NCBI GenBank assembly: GCA_003216915.1
Contig: QCIB01000010.1
Location: 1 to 56,854, forward strand
Source of the DNA: Prochlorococcus sp. AG-402-I23
GTDB lineage: Bacteria; Cyanobacteriota; Cyanobacteriia; PCC-6307; Cyanobiaceae
Reading direction: 5' to 3'
DNA: 56,854 bases
Part shown: positions 44,678 to 52,153 of the stretch, one piece after another
How positions within the stretch are numbered: the first letter of the stretch is position 1
How the letters are laid out: each line of letters begins with the position of its first letter
Position numbers and translations under genes: made by a program
The notes under the pieces: model-generated
Told to the model about the DNA's origin: nothing
The model's database searches: none
The model's input: the letters and a program-made list of their open reading frames with translations, nothing else

Positions 44678-47011
44678 GTGACTGTTGCACCAAATAAAGC
44701 TTCTTCAGAGAGCAATTCCAATAATCTTAAAAAAGATGATTTTCCAAAGACTGCGCCAGCTGCTTACCCAGTTTTTTTCAGATCTTATAGTAGAAAAACT
44801 TCATCTGGCAAAAGGGAGAACTGGAGCGAAGTAGGCGAAAGGAATTTATCGGGATTAAAAGAATTAGGAAAACTTTCTGAAGAAGAATTAATCCTAATGA
44901 GAGAGATGCAAAGTAACCAAAAAGCTCAACCTTCAGGAAGATGGTTATGGATAGGCGGAACCCCTTGGATTAATAAGAACCAAAATTTCTCAGGGGCATA
45001 CAACTGTACCTCAACAAACTTAATTGATTGGGAAGCCTTCGCATTAATGATGGACTTAGCAATGATGGGATGTGGAACAGGTGCAATAATTGAGCCTCAT
45101 TTTATAAATAATCTACCTACTGTAATTAACAAAATAAACATTAAATCAGTTAGTGAAGTTGGAATAACTCCTAAAGATCAAAGAGAAGAAAAGTCATCAT
45201 CAGAAATTAAAGGAAAAGATCTTCATATCAAAGTTGGAGATAGCAGAAGAGGATGGGTAGATAGCTATAAATATCTTCTTGAGGCATCAAGTAACGAGAG
45301 TCTTGAAAGAGAAATTGATGTTTATATTGATTTGGAAGATATTAGGCCTGCTGGAGAATCATTAAAAGGTTTTGGTGGTATGGCAAATCCTATCAAATTG
45401 AAAGATCTTTACTCTAGAGTCGCATCACTTCTTGGAAAGGCAATTGGTAGGAAATTAAGTACAGTAGAATGTTGTTTATTAATTGATGAAGCTGCAGTAA
45501 CCATAGTTGCTGGGAATATAAGAAGAAGTGCTGGAATGAGACAATTTGCTTCAGATGATCAGGAAGCCGCATCAGCAAAAGAAAATTTATGGAGTCAAGA
45601 TGAGAATGGTAATTGGAGAATAGATCCTGAAAAAGATGCCCTCAGAATGGCCAATCATACTAGGGTTTACCATACAAAACCCACTTACCAAACTGTTTTG
45701 GATGCAGTAACAAAACAATTCCATTCAGGTGAGGGAGCCATTCAATTTGCTCCAGAAGCAATCGCAAGGTCAAATGCAGATATTCTCAAAGATGATGAAT
45801 TGAGAAAGGAATTTATTGAAATTTACTCGGAACAAGGCAAGGATGAAGCGAGAAATTGGATAAATAGTAGTTATGGTCCTTTTTCAGAAGAAGAGTTAGA
45901 CCACAGGATGAGCCGATATGGACTTAACCCTTGTGGGGAGATCTTGGGAAATGATTTCCACTGCAACTTGGCTGAAGTTCATTTAAATCAGATTGATCCA
46001 GGAAATTTTGAAGAGCAAAAAAAAGCTTTTAAAGCAGCCGCTCTTTCTGTAGCATGCTTACTTAATCATGAATTTGAAGTTGAGCGTTACAGAAAAAGTA
46101 GGGAATATGATCCTATCGTAGGAGTAAGCTTCACTGGATTATTTGATTTTTGTGTCCATGCATTTGGGACGCCATGGTTGAAATGGTGGGAAGCAGGAAG
46201 GCCAAATAGCGAAGAAGGGCAGGCCTTCAAAGAAAAGGAAGCTAAATTCTTAGATTCTTGGAGAAAAATAGTAAAAGAAACTGTATGGGAATATTGTGAT
46301 AAGCATAATCTAAGGAGACCAAATAGATGCACAACAGTTCAACCAGCTGGAACCAAAAGTCTTCTTACTGGAGCAGCTCCAGGTTGGCATCCTCCAAAGG
46401 CTCAAAGATTCATAAGAAGAATAACTTTCAGGAAAAATGACCCAATCGCTTTAGCTTGCATGGATTATGGTTACTCAGTTGTTCCATCTCAATCTGATAA
46501 AGATGAAAATGGTTGTTTGCTCGATAATCCATTTGATCCAAGATGCACAGAATGGTTAGTTGAAATCCCTACAGAGGTTAGTTGGGCAAATATAGATGGT
46601 GCAGACCAAATAGACATCAATAATTTCTCAGCATTAGCTCAATTTGATTTTTACATGCAAGTGCAGAAATTTTATACAGAGCATAATACCTCTGCAACCG
46701 TAGAATTTAGAGAAAATGAAATCGAGGATTTAGCTAAGGCTATTCATAATGCGATAGAAAATAATGAGGGATATATTTCAGCGGCATTGCTAGCTCGATT
46801 TAGTGCGAACGCTACTTTCCCGAGATTACCCTTTGAACCAATAAGTAAAGAGGAATATATCTCATTGCAAAATAAAGTAATAGAAAGGAAAGTCAATAAC
46901 GATTTCTTTGACGCTCTTAATAAATATGATGTTGGAGAACTATCTGAAGCAGGACCAGCAGGTTGTGATTCAGATAAGTGCTTACTTCCTCTGGCTAAAC
47001 CAAAAGATTAA
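44678..47011 (+). CDS. nrdJ: Class II (adenosylcobalamin) ribonucleotide reductase NrdJ
   Basis: Starts best at GTG 44678 (VTVAPNKASSES); the open frame reaches 44615 but adds an unlikely hydrophobic piece. 777 residues. Active-site blocks are GAYNCTSTNLIDWEAFALMM, MGCGTGAIIEPHF, NPCGEILGNDFHCNLAEVHL and the C-terminal redox pair GCDSDKC. Reduces ribonucleoside triphosphates using B12, without a separate radical subunit, as known for Prochlorococcus. Confidence 0.93.
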   Translation: MTVAPNKASSESNSNNLKKDDFPKTAPAAYPVFFRSYSRKTSSGKRENWSEVGERNLSGLKELGKLSEEELILMREMQSNQKAQPSGRWLWIGGTPWINKNQNFSGAYNCTSTNLIDWEAFALMMDLAMMGCGTGAIIEPHFINNLPTVINKINIKSVSEVGITPKDQREEKSSSEIKGKDLHIKVGDSRRGWVDSYKYLLEASSNESLEREIDVYIDLEDIRPAGESLKGFGGMANPIKLKDLYSRVASLLGKAIGRKLSTVECCLLIDEAAVTIVAGNIRRSAGMRQFASDDQEAASAKENLWSQDENGNWRIDPEKDALRMANHTRVYHTKPTYQTVLDAVTKQFHSGEGAIQFAPEAIARSNADILKDDELRKEFIEIYSEQGKDEARNWINSSYGPFSEEELDHRMSRYGLNPCGEILGNDFHCNLAEVHLNQIDPGNFEEQKKAFKAAALSVACLLNHEFEVERYRKSREYDPIVGVSFTGLFDFCVHAFGTPWLKWWEAGRPNSEEGQAFKEKEAKFLDSWRKIVKETVWEYCDKHNLRRPNRCTTVQPAGTKSLLTGAAPGWHPPKAQRFIRRITFRKNDPIALACMDYGYSVVPSQSDKDENGCLLDNPFDPRCTEWLVEIPTEVSWANIDGADQIDINNFSALAQFDFYMQVQKFYTEHNTSATVEFRENEIEDLAKAIHNAIENNEGYISAALLARFSANATFPRLPFEPISKEEYISLQNKVIERKVNNDFFDALNKYDVGELSEAGPAGCDSDKCLLPLAKPKD

Positions 47012-47099
47012 TTTTTGAATTATTTGTAAATAAAAAATATAAATTAGTTTTTAAAAATTTAATTTATGGCTACCTCTTAAGTAGGGACATAAATTATTT

Positions 47100-47366
47100 A
47101 TGACATTAAGCTTAAATATTGGGAACTTATTTAATGACTCCTCTAGTCATGCATTAGTGGATGAGCTAAGAAAAAGAACGTCTGAAGAAGATATCTTAGA
47201 TTTTGAGGAAAAATTTAACTCCAAAAACGAAAAAAATCTACACGTTTATTTATGTAGATTTCTAAAAAATAGATCTATATCCAGAGGGCTCGCCTCTAGA
47301 TGGTTAATAACCATAATTGAAAACAAAGAATCAAAAATTGATGCTTTGCAAAAATTAAATAATTAG
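47100..47366 (+). CDS. 88-residue hypothetical protein
   Basis: Starts MTLSLNIGNLFNDSSSHALV. Helical and charged, with LRKRTSEEDILDFEEKFNSK and LASRWLITIIENKES. Converges with the next gene by 4 nt. Function unknown. Confidence 0.65.
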   Translation: MTLSLNIGNLFNDSSSHALVDELRKRTSEEDILDFEEKFNSKNEKNLHVYLCRFLKNRSISRGLASRWLITIIENKESKIDALQKLNN

Positions 47367-47557
47367 GTCAACCCTGATAGTTTCCATAGAGCAATTCCAA
47401 AAATTGAGAATCCCATAATAAAAGTAAAAGCCAAGGCATTTACCAATTGAACCTTATCATTCATTCTGTTTGCGAATGGTAATAATTGAGCAAATAATGG
47501 AGTCTCTTCAACTATTGCGGATTTTTTTACTGTAGGTTTTTTGCCTCTAGAAAACAT
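47363..47557 (-). CDS. 64-residue single-helix membrane protein
   Basis: Basic N-terminal tail (MFSRGKKPTVKKSAI), then PLFAQLLPFANRMNDKVQLV and a helix ALAFTFIMGFSIFGIALWKL. It resembles small thylakoid or inner-membrane subunits in layout, but no family could be named. Confidence 0.65.
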   Translation of the reverse strand: MFSRGKKPTVKKSAIVEETPLFAQLLPFANRMNDKVQLVNALAFTFIMGFSIFGIALWKLSGLT

Positions 47558-47753
47558 AAAACAAATTTTATAATCTTAAGAATTTTACATTTAAAAGTTC
47601 ATTAAAAAAAAAATACTTCTCAAAAACGAACAAAATGTAACCTGCATGAAACTACACAAAGAAAAACATAAATTTCTTTAGTATTAGCCTATTTCATTAT
47701 TAAAGTATAAAGTTTATTTATTAGAGACCTAGACAAATAATTTTCTTGAATGA

Positions 47754-47759
47754 TATTAT
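47754..47759 (+). promoter_or_regulatory. Predicted -10 box of the DUF4278 gene
   Basis: TATTAT at 47754-47759 places transcription start near 47766, just where the GTA-N8-TAC palindrome begins. No clear -35 element. Confidence 0.4.
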
Positions 47760-47765
47760 TAAATT

Positions 47766-47779
47766 GTAGCAACCGCTAC
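47766..47779 (+). promoter_or_regulatory. NtcA-type palindrome GTA-N8-TAC
   Basis: GTAGCAACCGCTAC fits the NtcA consensus GTAN8TAC and overlaps the predicted start of transcription, a position used for NtcA repression. The bases also form an RNA hairpin GTAGC-AACC-GCTAC, so it could instead be part of the leader RNA. Confidence 0.4.
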
Positions 47780-47784
47780 TAAAA

Positions 47785-47862
47785 CGTTCAACTTGCGTAT
47801 AGCAAGCCGCAAATCGACTTAAGCCATGGAACGGGGACTTAAGCGAAACCGGAGCTTAAAAA
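47785..47862 (+). ncRNA. Glutamine riboswitch, downstream-peptide type
   Basis: CGTTCA (47785-47790) pairs with GGAACG (47828-47833) as P1. A hairpin CTTGC-GTATA-GCAAG follows CGTTCA, then CCGCAAATCGA as the conserved core. This fits the downstream-peptide motif, a glutamine aptamer known from cyanobacteria. Two TTAAGC copies (47819-47824, 47839-47844) can each pair with GCTTAA (47854-47859) overlapping the GGAG ribosome-binding site, offering a simple switch. The small DUF4278 gene starts at 47863. Confidence 0.7.
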
Positions 47863-47964
47863 ATGACTCTAATTTACAGAGGACAAAAGTACGTCCAGAA
47901 CAAAGCAGCAGCTAAAAAGCAGCACATCGAACTAACTTATAGAGGAAAAGCTTACACAAGCTAG
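47863..47964 (+). CDS. DUF4278 microprotein, PirA-like
   Basis: 33 residues with a duplicated motif: LIYRGQKYVQ at the N-terminus and LTYRGKAYTS at the C-terminus, the DUF4278 signature. PirA of Synechocystis, a PII-binding regulator of arginine synthesis, has this domain, and relatives are known to sit behind glutamine riboswitches. This one is shorter, and a PII interaction is only inferred. Own terminator follows. Confidence 0.8.
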   Translation: MTLIYRGQKYVQNKAAAKKQHIELTYRGKAYTS

Positions 47965-47984
47965 TTCATTTATCAAATAAGTTT

Positions 47985-48011
47985 AAAAAGCCACTTTTAG
48001 TGGCTTTTTTT
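47985..48011 (+). terminator. Rho-independent terminator of the DUF4278 gene
   Basis: AAAAAGCCACT-TTT-AGTGGCTTTTTTT: an 11-bp stem with a GC core and a T tract, 21 bp after the stop codon. Confidence 0.9.
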
Positions 48012-48098
48012 GTCCAAACTTAATCTAACAAAATCACTTAATACTTCTAACAAGCATTAAACTAATATGATTTAATTGCATTTATATATTTGATAACT

Positions 48099-48248
48099 AT
48101 GGCAGACCAGAAACCTTTATTTAAGGCACCATATGACATAAAAGATGTAAGTGCTCTTTTCGCCATAGTTGCCTTCGTTTTAATAATCGCTGCCATAGTT
48201 GGTAATAACTTATTTGGTTTATTTCAACAAAATGTCAACTTTGGATGA
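48099..48248 (+). CDS. 49-residue single-helix membrane protein
   Basis: ATG 48099-48101, TGA 48246-48248. Starts MADQKPLFKAPYDIKDVSAL; the helix FAIVAFVLIIAAIVGNNLFG follows, with a short polar tail. Good composition and isolated position suggest a real conserved mini membrane protein. Function unknown. Confidence 0.65.
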   Translation: MADQKPLFKAPYDIKDVSALFAIVAFVLIIAAIVGNNLFGLFQQNVNFG

Positions 48249-48806
48249 TTTTTATGAGTAGCAGAATAATTTTATGAACTAAATGCGACTAATATATAGA
48301 CTGTTATAACTATTTAACCCGTCATTATTAATAATAATTCTGCTCTATAACTAGTTTCTTTAAATTATTTTTTAATCTTTGATTTTATAGACTATGACTA
48401 ATTTCTTATGTTATAGTTTTAAGTTGAATAAAACTGAATAACCCATTTGAGAGGTTGACGAGTGGTTTAAGCCTCTAATCTTAAAAACTAAATTATTTTT
48501 GGAAAGAAAATAAATAATCAATCTTCAAACTAACTGATATAAAATACTTCTTATTAAGACTAATAAAATTATAAAAATACCATATGTCTATACTGTTGCC
48601 GCTTTGTTGGCAGTAAGCTTATTTTTTAGATTCTCTAATCTTTATGACTAACGTGACAACTTTAAAAGAAAAATATAATCCTCAAGAATTAATAATAAAA
48701 AAATAAAAAAAGGTTACTTATGAATAATCAAAATATTTTATAATAACTGTAGTCTCATAGCTATAAGAATATTTCGTCACTTTTAAAATACCTTTAAGCT
48801 CTAATA
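48249..48806. other. 558-bp intergenic stretch with decayed tRNA and membrane-peptide remnants
   Basis: Contains the decayed 5' tRNA-Ser half at 48447-48492. Around 48580-48650 one frame reads YVYTVAALLAVSLFFRFSNL without a usable start and may be a gene remnant. Otherwise very AT-rich with no supported gene. Confidence 0.5.
48447..48492 (+). pseudogene. Decayed 5' half of tRNA-Ser
   Basis: GAGAGGTTGACGAGTGG and CCTCTAATCTTAAAAACTA follow the order of the intact tRNA-Ser (acceptor, D arm, anticodon arm) with several changes, and stop after the anticodon arm. The bases upstream resemble those upstream of the second half copy at 49893. Confidence 0.6.
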
Positions 48807-49781
48807 ATGAAAATTGATTCAAAATATAATTCTCAAGAGGATTATTTAATATATTTAATTGAAAATACAAAATATTTCTCAGAAATTATAAATCTTATAA
48901 TTAAGACTTTTCCCGAACATAAAAGTTCTATCAAAAGATCTTTTTATAAATTAGAAAAAAAAGATTTAGAAATAATTGAATATATTTCTAAATTTATTTG
49001 TGAAATTTCAGAAGAAAAATTGAATGAATTTGTAAAAGACTATAAATGGCTTTGTAAAGAAATGATAGTATACCAATTTTTATTTAGAAAAAATAAAGGA
49101 TATAGATTTAAAAGTAATAAGGAAATATTTACAAAAATATATTCTGAAAAAGATTACATGCGTAAATATCTTAATGGATTATTGATAAGTCAAATAATTT
49201 GGAGTAATCATTATCTATCAACTATTAATTTTGTTAATTTCATAGATAACTTCTTCAAAAATTCAACTTTTTTAGAAATTGGACCTGGGCATGGATTATA
49301 TTTATCAATTGCATCAAAGAGTTTGAATTTTTCAAAACTTGAGGGTTGGGATATTAGTAAAACATCTTTATTAACGACTAAAACTAATTTAGAAAGAATT
49401 TCTATATTCGAAGACGATAACTTAAAACTTAAGAAAATAGATATAAATAAAGCAATTGATGTTAAATATCATGATTTTTTTGATTTGGTTGTTATTTCAG
49501 AAGTTTTAGAGTGCGTAGAAAATCCATCACTGGTGTTGAAGAATATTTATGAACTTCTTAGTTTAAATGGTTCTCTTTACATCAATTTCCCAATAAATTC
49601 ACCCGCTCCAGATAATATTTATTTATTAGACAATATTGAAAATATTGAACAATTATTAATAAAAAATAAATTTCAGGTTATTTCGAAATATGAATTCCCT
49701 TCAATGGGGCTTAGTTTAAAAGATGCAAAAATAACTCAAAGCTCCATATCCTGTGTTATGGTTGCTTCAAAAAATATTTAA
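48807..49781 (+). CDS. SAM-dependent methyltransferase in tRNA-Ser island
   Basis: 324 residues. A helical N-terminal region of about 145 residues, then the SAM fold: FLEIGPGHGLYLSIA, GWDISKTSLL, and VVISEVLECVENPSLVLKNI with SLYINFPINSPAPDN. Substrate unknown; sugar or polysaccharide methylation would suit an island gene. It lies between two decayed tRNA-Ser halves and is more AT-rich than the core genes, suggesting transfer. Confidence 0.78.
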   Translation: MKIDSKYNSQEDYLIYLIENTKYFSEIINLIIKTFPEHKSSIKRSFYKLEKKDLEIIEYISKFICEISEEKLNEFVKDYKWLCKEMIVYQFLFRKNKGYRFKSNKEIFTKIYSEKDYMRKYLNGLLISQIIWSNHYLSTINFVNFIDNFFKNSTFLEIGPGHGLYLSIASKSLNFSKLEGWDISKTSLLTTKTNLERISIFEDDNLKLKKIDINKAIDVKYHDFFDLVVISEVLECVENPSLVLKNIYELLSLNGSLYINFPINSPAPDNIYLLDNIENIEQLLIKNKFQVISKYEFPSMGLSLKDAKITQSSISCVMVASKNI

Positions 49782-49892
49782 AGAATTTTAAAATTCAAGA
49801 CTGCGTGAAGCTATTCCTATGACTTGACTTAATAGTTTATGAGTACCTTCCTATGCTATGATTTTAAGTTCAAAAACAATTGAATAGCCCAA

Positions 49893-49939
49893 GGAGAGGT
49901 GGTTGAGTGGTTTAGGGATCTAGTCTTGAAAGCTAGATT
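49893..49939 (+). pseudogene. Second 5' half of tRNA-Ser (UGA)
   Basis: GGAGAGGTGGTTGAGTGG and TCTAGTCTTGAAAGCTAGA match the intact tRNA up to and including the anticodon arm (loop CTTGAAA kept), then similarity ends abruptly. Upstream bases hold TATGAT, like an old tRNA promoter. Confidence 0.75.
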
Positions 49940-50022
49940 TATCTTTAGTTGTGCCAATAGCTTTCTTATCTAACTTGACATGCGTTTCCGAACTGTTTCC
50001 GAAAAAATCAACCACCTTTTGA

Positions 50023-50028
50023 TATAAT
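50023..50028 (+). promoter_or_regulatory. -10 box of the tRNA-Ser gene
   Basis: TATAAT, 31 bp before the mature tRNA. The flank differs from those of the two half copies, so the intact tRNA has a different promoter. Confidence 0.5.
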
Positions 50029-50059
50029 TAAAAAGCTAAAAATTTAATATTTTTCGCCT

Positions 50060-50146
50060 GGAGGGGTGGTCGAGTGGTTTAAGGCTCTAGTCTTGAAAAC
50101 TAGCGTGTCTGCAAGGGCACCGTGGGTTCGAATCCCACCCCCTCCG
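50060..50146 (+). tRNA. tRNA-Ser(UGA)
   Basis: 87 nt. Acceptor GGAGGGG pairs with CCCCTCC (discriminator G). The anticodon arm CTAGT-CTTGAAA-ACTAG gives anticodon TGA. The long variable arm (GTGTCTGCAAGGGCAC) is typical of serine tRNA, and the T arm is GTGGG-TTCGAAT-CCCAC. CCA is not encoded. Its 3' 62 bases are repeated exactly at 51172-51233. Confidence 0.95.
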
Positions 50147-50147
50147 T
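50086..50147 (+). repeat. Left copy of 62-bp direct repeat (att-like)
   Basis: From TCTAG in the anticodon stem to the T just after the tRNA; identical to 51172-51233. Interpreted as one end of an integrated element. Confidence 0.9.
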
Positions 50148-50172
50148 AATGAATACTGACTTCTATAGAAAC

Positions 50173-50200
50173 AACTCCTATTAGGAGTTTTCTTTATTTT
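50173..50200 (+). terminator. Terminator after tRNA-Ser
   Basis: AACTCCT-ATT-AGGAGTT followed by TTCTTTATTTT, 27 bp after the tRNA. Confidence 0.75.
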
Positions 50201-50261
50201 CTGACCATTTAAATAAGTTCCTTAGAGTTCCTCTAAGTTGCCGAATTCTTAGTATCAAAAG

Positions 50262-50308
50262 CGGTTACATTTCGGTTACACTTTTAAAAACGGTTACAAG
50301 CGGTCACA
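50262..50308 (+). repeat. Four CGGTTACA-type repeats, left end of element
   Basis: CGGTTACA at 50262-50269, 50273-50280 and 50291-50298, and CGGTCACA at 50301-50308. The first two are 11 bp apart, one helical turn. Possible arm-type binding sites of a tyrosine recombinase. Confidence 0.6.
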
Positions 50309-50369
50309 CTAGACTAGCGAATGAAATACTCCCATTTTAAGAAAATAATTAGAGGAAAATTTAAATAAA

Positions 50370-50870
50370 ATGAAATTTCTCAAAATATTTCTGCAAATAG
50401 TTTTATGTGGTTATATATCAGCTGCGAGTGCAAGTGTTAAAGATGAATATAACCGTAGAGAAAATGAATTAAGAATTAAAAACAATAACTCTTTACAGTG
50501 TTTACAAAATCAACAGGAAAAAGGTGTTGTGCTTTGGTTTATGCGAAACCGAGATGTATATTATGAGTATGAATATGATTATGTTGTCGTAAACGGCGCT
50601 TACCTTGAAATTTGGGAAAATTGTAATATTGTTAGAAGTTATGAGTTTGGCACAACATATAACCGTGGACCCAATTTTAAATTTGAACTTGAATTGTTTT
50701 ATGAGGACGAGGAGCTTTGCGCATCAGGTCGCCCTTGTCGGAACTACTTCGTTAATATGTACGTTAAAGATTCTGATGAAATTAATCTAAAAACTCTTCC
50801 TTCAGGGATTTGGCATGATGACTATATATTTTGGAAAATCTTGTATTTGTTGAAGGTATATTACGAGTAG
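50370..50870 (+). CDS. Secreted protein of unknown function, element cargo
   Basis: 166 residues. Signal peptide MKFLKIFLQIVLCGYISAAS with cleavage near ASA|SV. The mature part is rich in Tyr, Asn and charged residues, with five cysteines (SLQCLQNQ, WENCNIV, ELCASGRPCRN). Higher GC than neighbours (for example GCATCAGGTCGCCCTTGTCG). No family recognised. Only gene in the tRNA-Ser element. Confidence 0.75.
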   Translation: MKFLKIFLQIVLCGYISAASASVKDEYNRRENELRIKNNNSLQCLQNQQEKGVVLWFMRNRDVYYEYEYDYVVVNGAYLEIWENCNIVRSYEFGTTYNRGPNFKFELELFYEDEELCASGRPCRNYFVNMYVKDSDEINLKTLPSGIWHDDYIFWKILYLLKVYYE

Positions 50871-51042
50871 TAAGCGTTTTTTACTTTCTTTGTCTTTTAC
50901 CTTTAGCTCTGAGTACTAAATTTATAGTAATCGCAGTTCTAAGTATTCCAGCATCTATATAATAAGTAATAAAAAATATTTATTAGCCGATCAAAGAAAT
51001 AAGAAGAGTCATTATCTTTTCAGCTATAAATCTTTTATCCAT

Positions 51043-51068
51043 AAATAAGAGCTAATGAACTCTTATTT
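51043..51068. terminator. Hairpin inside element
   Basis: AAATAAGAG and CTCTTATTT form a 9-bp stem with an 8-nt loop. Probable terminator for the cargo gene. Confidence 0.4.
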
Positions 51069-51106
51069 TATATCGATATTTAAAGAATAAAAACAAAACC
51101 GTAAAG

Positions 51107-51125
51107 TGGTTACGTTTCGGTTACA
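51107..51125 (+). repeat. Paired GGTTAC repeats, right end of element
   Basis: TGGTTACG (51107-51114) and CGGTTACA (51118-51125), 11 bp apart, matching the left-end pair in spacing and orientation. Lies 46 bp before the right tRNA copy. Confidence 0.6.
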
Positions 51126-51171
51126 TCTGTTCCTTAAGAGATACTAAAACGGTTGGTATCACTTGAATATA

Positions 51172-51233
51172 TCTAGTCTTGAAAACTAGCGTGTCTGCAA
51201 GGGCACCGTGGGTTCGAATCCCACCCCCTCCGT
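51172..51233 (+). repeat. Right copy of 62-bp direct repeat (3' half of tRNA-Ser)
   Basis: Identical to 50086-50147. It has no 5' half and cannot be a working tRNA. Marks the other end of the element and the probable original tRNA 3' end. Confidence 0.9.
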
Positions 51234-51306
51234 TCAAATAAAAAGAACCGAACAATATAAACGCCCTTTTGAAACGTACTTGTTAGGATAAATTTTTATT
51301 TAGATT

Positions 51307-51507
51307 ATGAGTAAAGGATTTGCCACAGAAAATTTAATATCCAAAAAATCGAAAAAAAAAGTTATTTCAAATGAACCGCAAGGAAGATTAATATCTTGGT
51401 CTCCTTGGCCACCTGCTAATTTTCAAACACGATATCCTGCTTTCCCTTTGGTTCTTACAATATTAATTATAGTAATCGGGCAATGGTACCTTTCTCTACT
51501 CAGGTGA
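51307..51507 (+). CDS. 66-residue membrane protein
   Basis: Basic N-terminal half, NEPQGRLISWSPWPPANFQT, then a C-terminal helix FPLVLTILIIVIGQWYLSLL. First gene outside the element. Function unknown. Confidence 0.65.
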   Translation: MSKGFATENLISKKSKKKVISNEPQGRLISWSPWPPANFQTRYPAFPLVLTILIIVIGQWYLSLLR

Positions 51508-51561
51508 CCCGAAACTGTTTTTTTTATTTAAATTAGGATGAATTAAAGTTTAGAATTTATT

Positions 51562-52146
51562 TTGTTTTTTTCAATTTTATTATTTGCCCACTTTCAAGCG
51601 GCAATAATCCCAATATTATTAGGTATTAAATCGATCAATAAATTCAAACATATAAGCAAGAACAAATTGATACCTTTCGGTTTTATTTTTTTAGGATTGG
51701 CATCGATTTCTGAAATGATAGATCATACCCAAACATCTTGGATTTATGTAGATCACTCCTCTTTATATAATTGGTTATTTTATTCTTTCCTATCTTTAGG
51801 TCTAACATGTTTATCTATATCAGTTATAAAAAATAAATTCATTCAAAAAACTAATTTTTGCATTTCTTTATGTTCAATAATCTCATATTTTTTATTTGAT
51901 AAAACTATTGCTCTCATTTTTCAAGTAATAATAAGTATCCTTTTAATTATTAATTGGCAAAGAGTTTTTAAAGATTGGCTTTTTATTCTTTACCCAATTT
52001 TTGGTATTATTTTTACGACTTTCTTTGGCACAAAGCTCTCAATTAGTGGCGATCAATTTTGGCATGTTTTAATAGGCCCATCTGGAACAATTAGCGTTCT
52101 TACCTTTTATTTAGTATTAAAGAGATCGGACAAAAATTTTACTTGA
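51562..52146 (+). CDS. Integral membrane protein, unknown function
   Basis: 194 residues from a TTG start, about seven hydrophobic segments spanning the whole chain. Polar residues cluster in MIDHTQTSWIYVDHSSLYNW, which could be a substrate or ligand loop. No family recognised. Followed after 7 bp by the next gene. Confidence 0.68.
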   Translation: MFFSILLFAHFQAAIIPILLGIKSINKFKHISKNKLIPFGFIFLGLASISEMIDHTQTSWIYVDHSSLYNWLFYSFLSLGLTCLSISVIKNKFIQKTNFCISLCSIISYFLFDKTIALIFQVIISILLIINWQRVFKDWLFILYPIFGIIFTTFFGTKLSISGDQFWHVLIGPSGTISVLTFYLVLKRSDKNFT

Positions 52147-52153
52147 GATTCTT

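Larger units (their letters stand above)
50148..51233. mobile_element. Small integrated element at tRNA-Ser (tycheposon-like remnant)
   Basis: About 1.09 kb bounded by the intact tRNA-Ser and a perfect 62-bp copy of its 3' half. Near each end lies the same paired repeat GGTTAC-5 bp-GGTTAC. It carries one secreted-protein gene and no integrase, so it would need one in trans. Prochlorococcus is known to carry tRNA-borne elements called tycheposons; membership is inferred. Confidence 0.7.
50871..51306. other. 436-bp stretch holding the right end of the element
   Basis: No gene found. Contains a hairpin (51043-51068), the paired repeats (51107-51125) and the 62-bp tRNA copy (51172-51233). Confidence 0.6.

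Noticed and set aside
48575..48652. Membrane peptide frame YVYTVAALLAVSLFFRFSNL
   Set aside because: No usable start codon; kept only as a possible remnant in the intergenic entry.
51172..51233. Possible second tRNA-Ser gene
   Set aside because: Only the 3' half from the anticodon stem is present; the acceptor 5' strand and D arm are missing.
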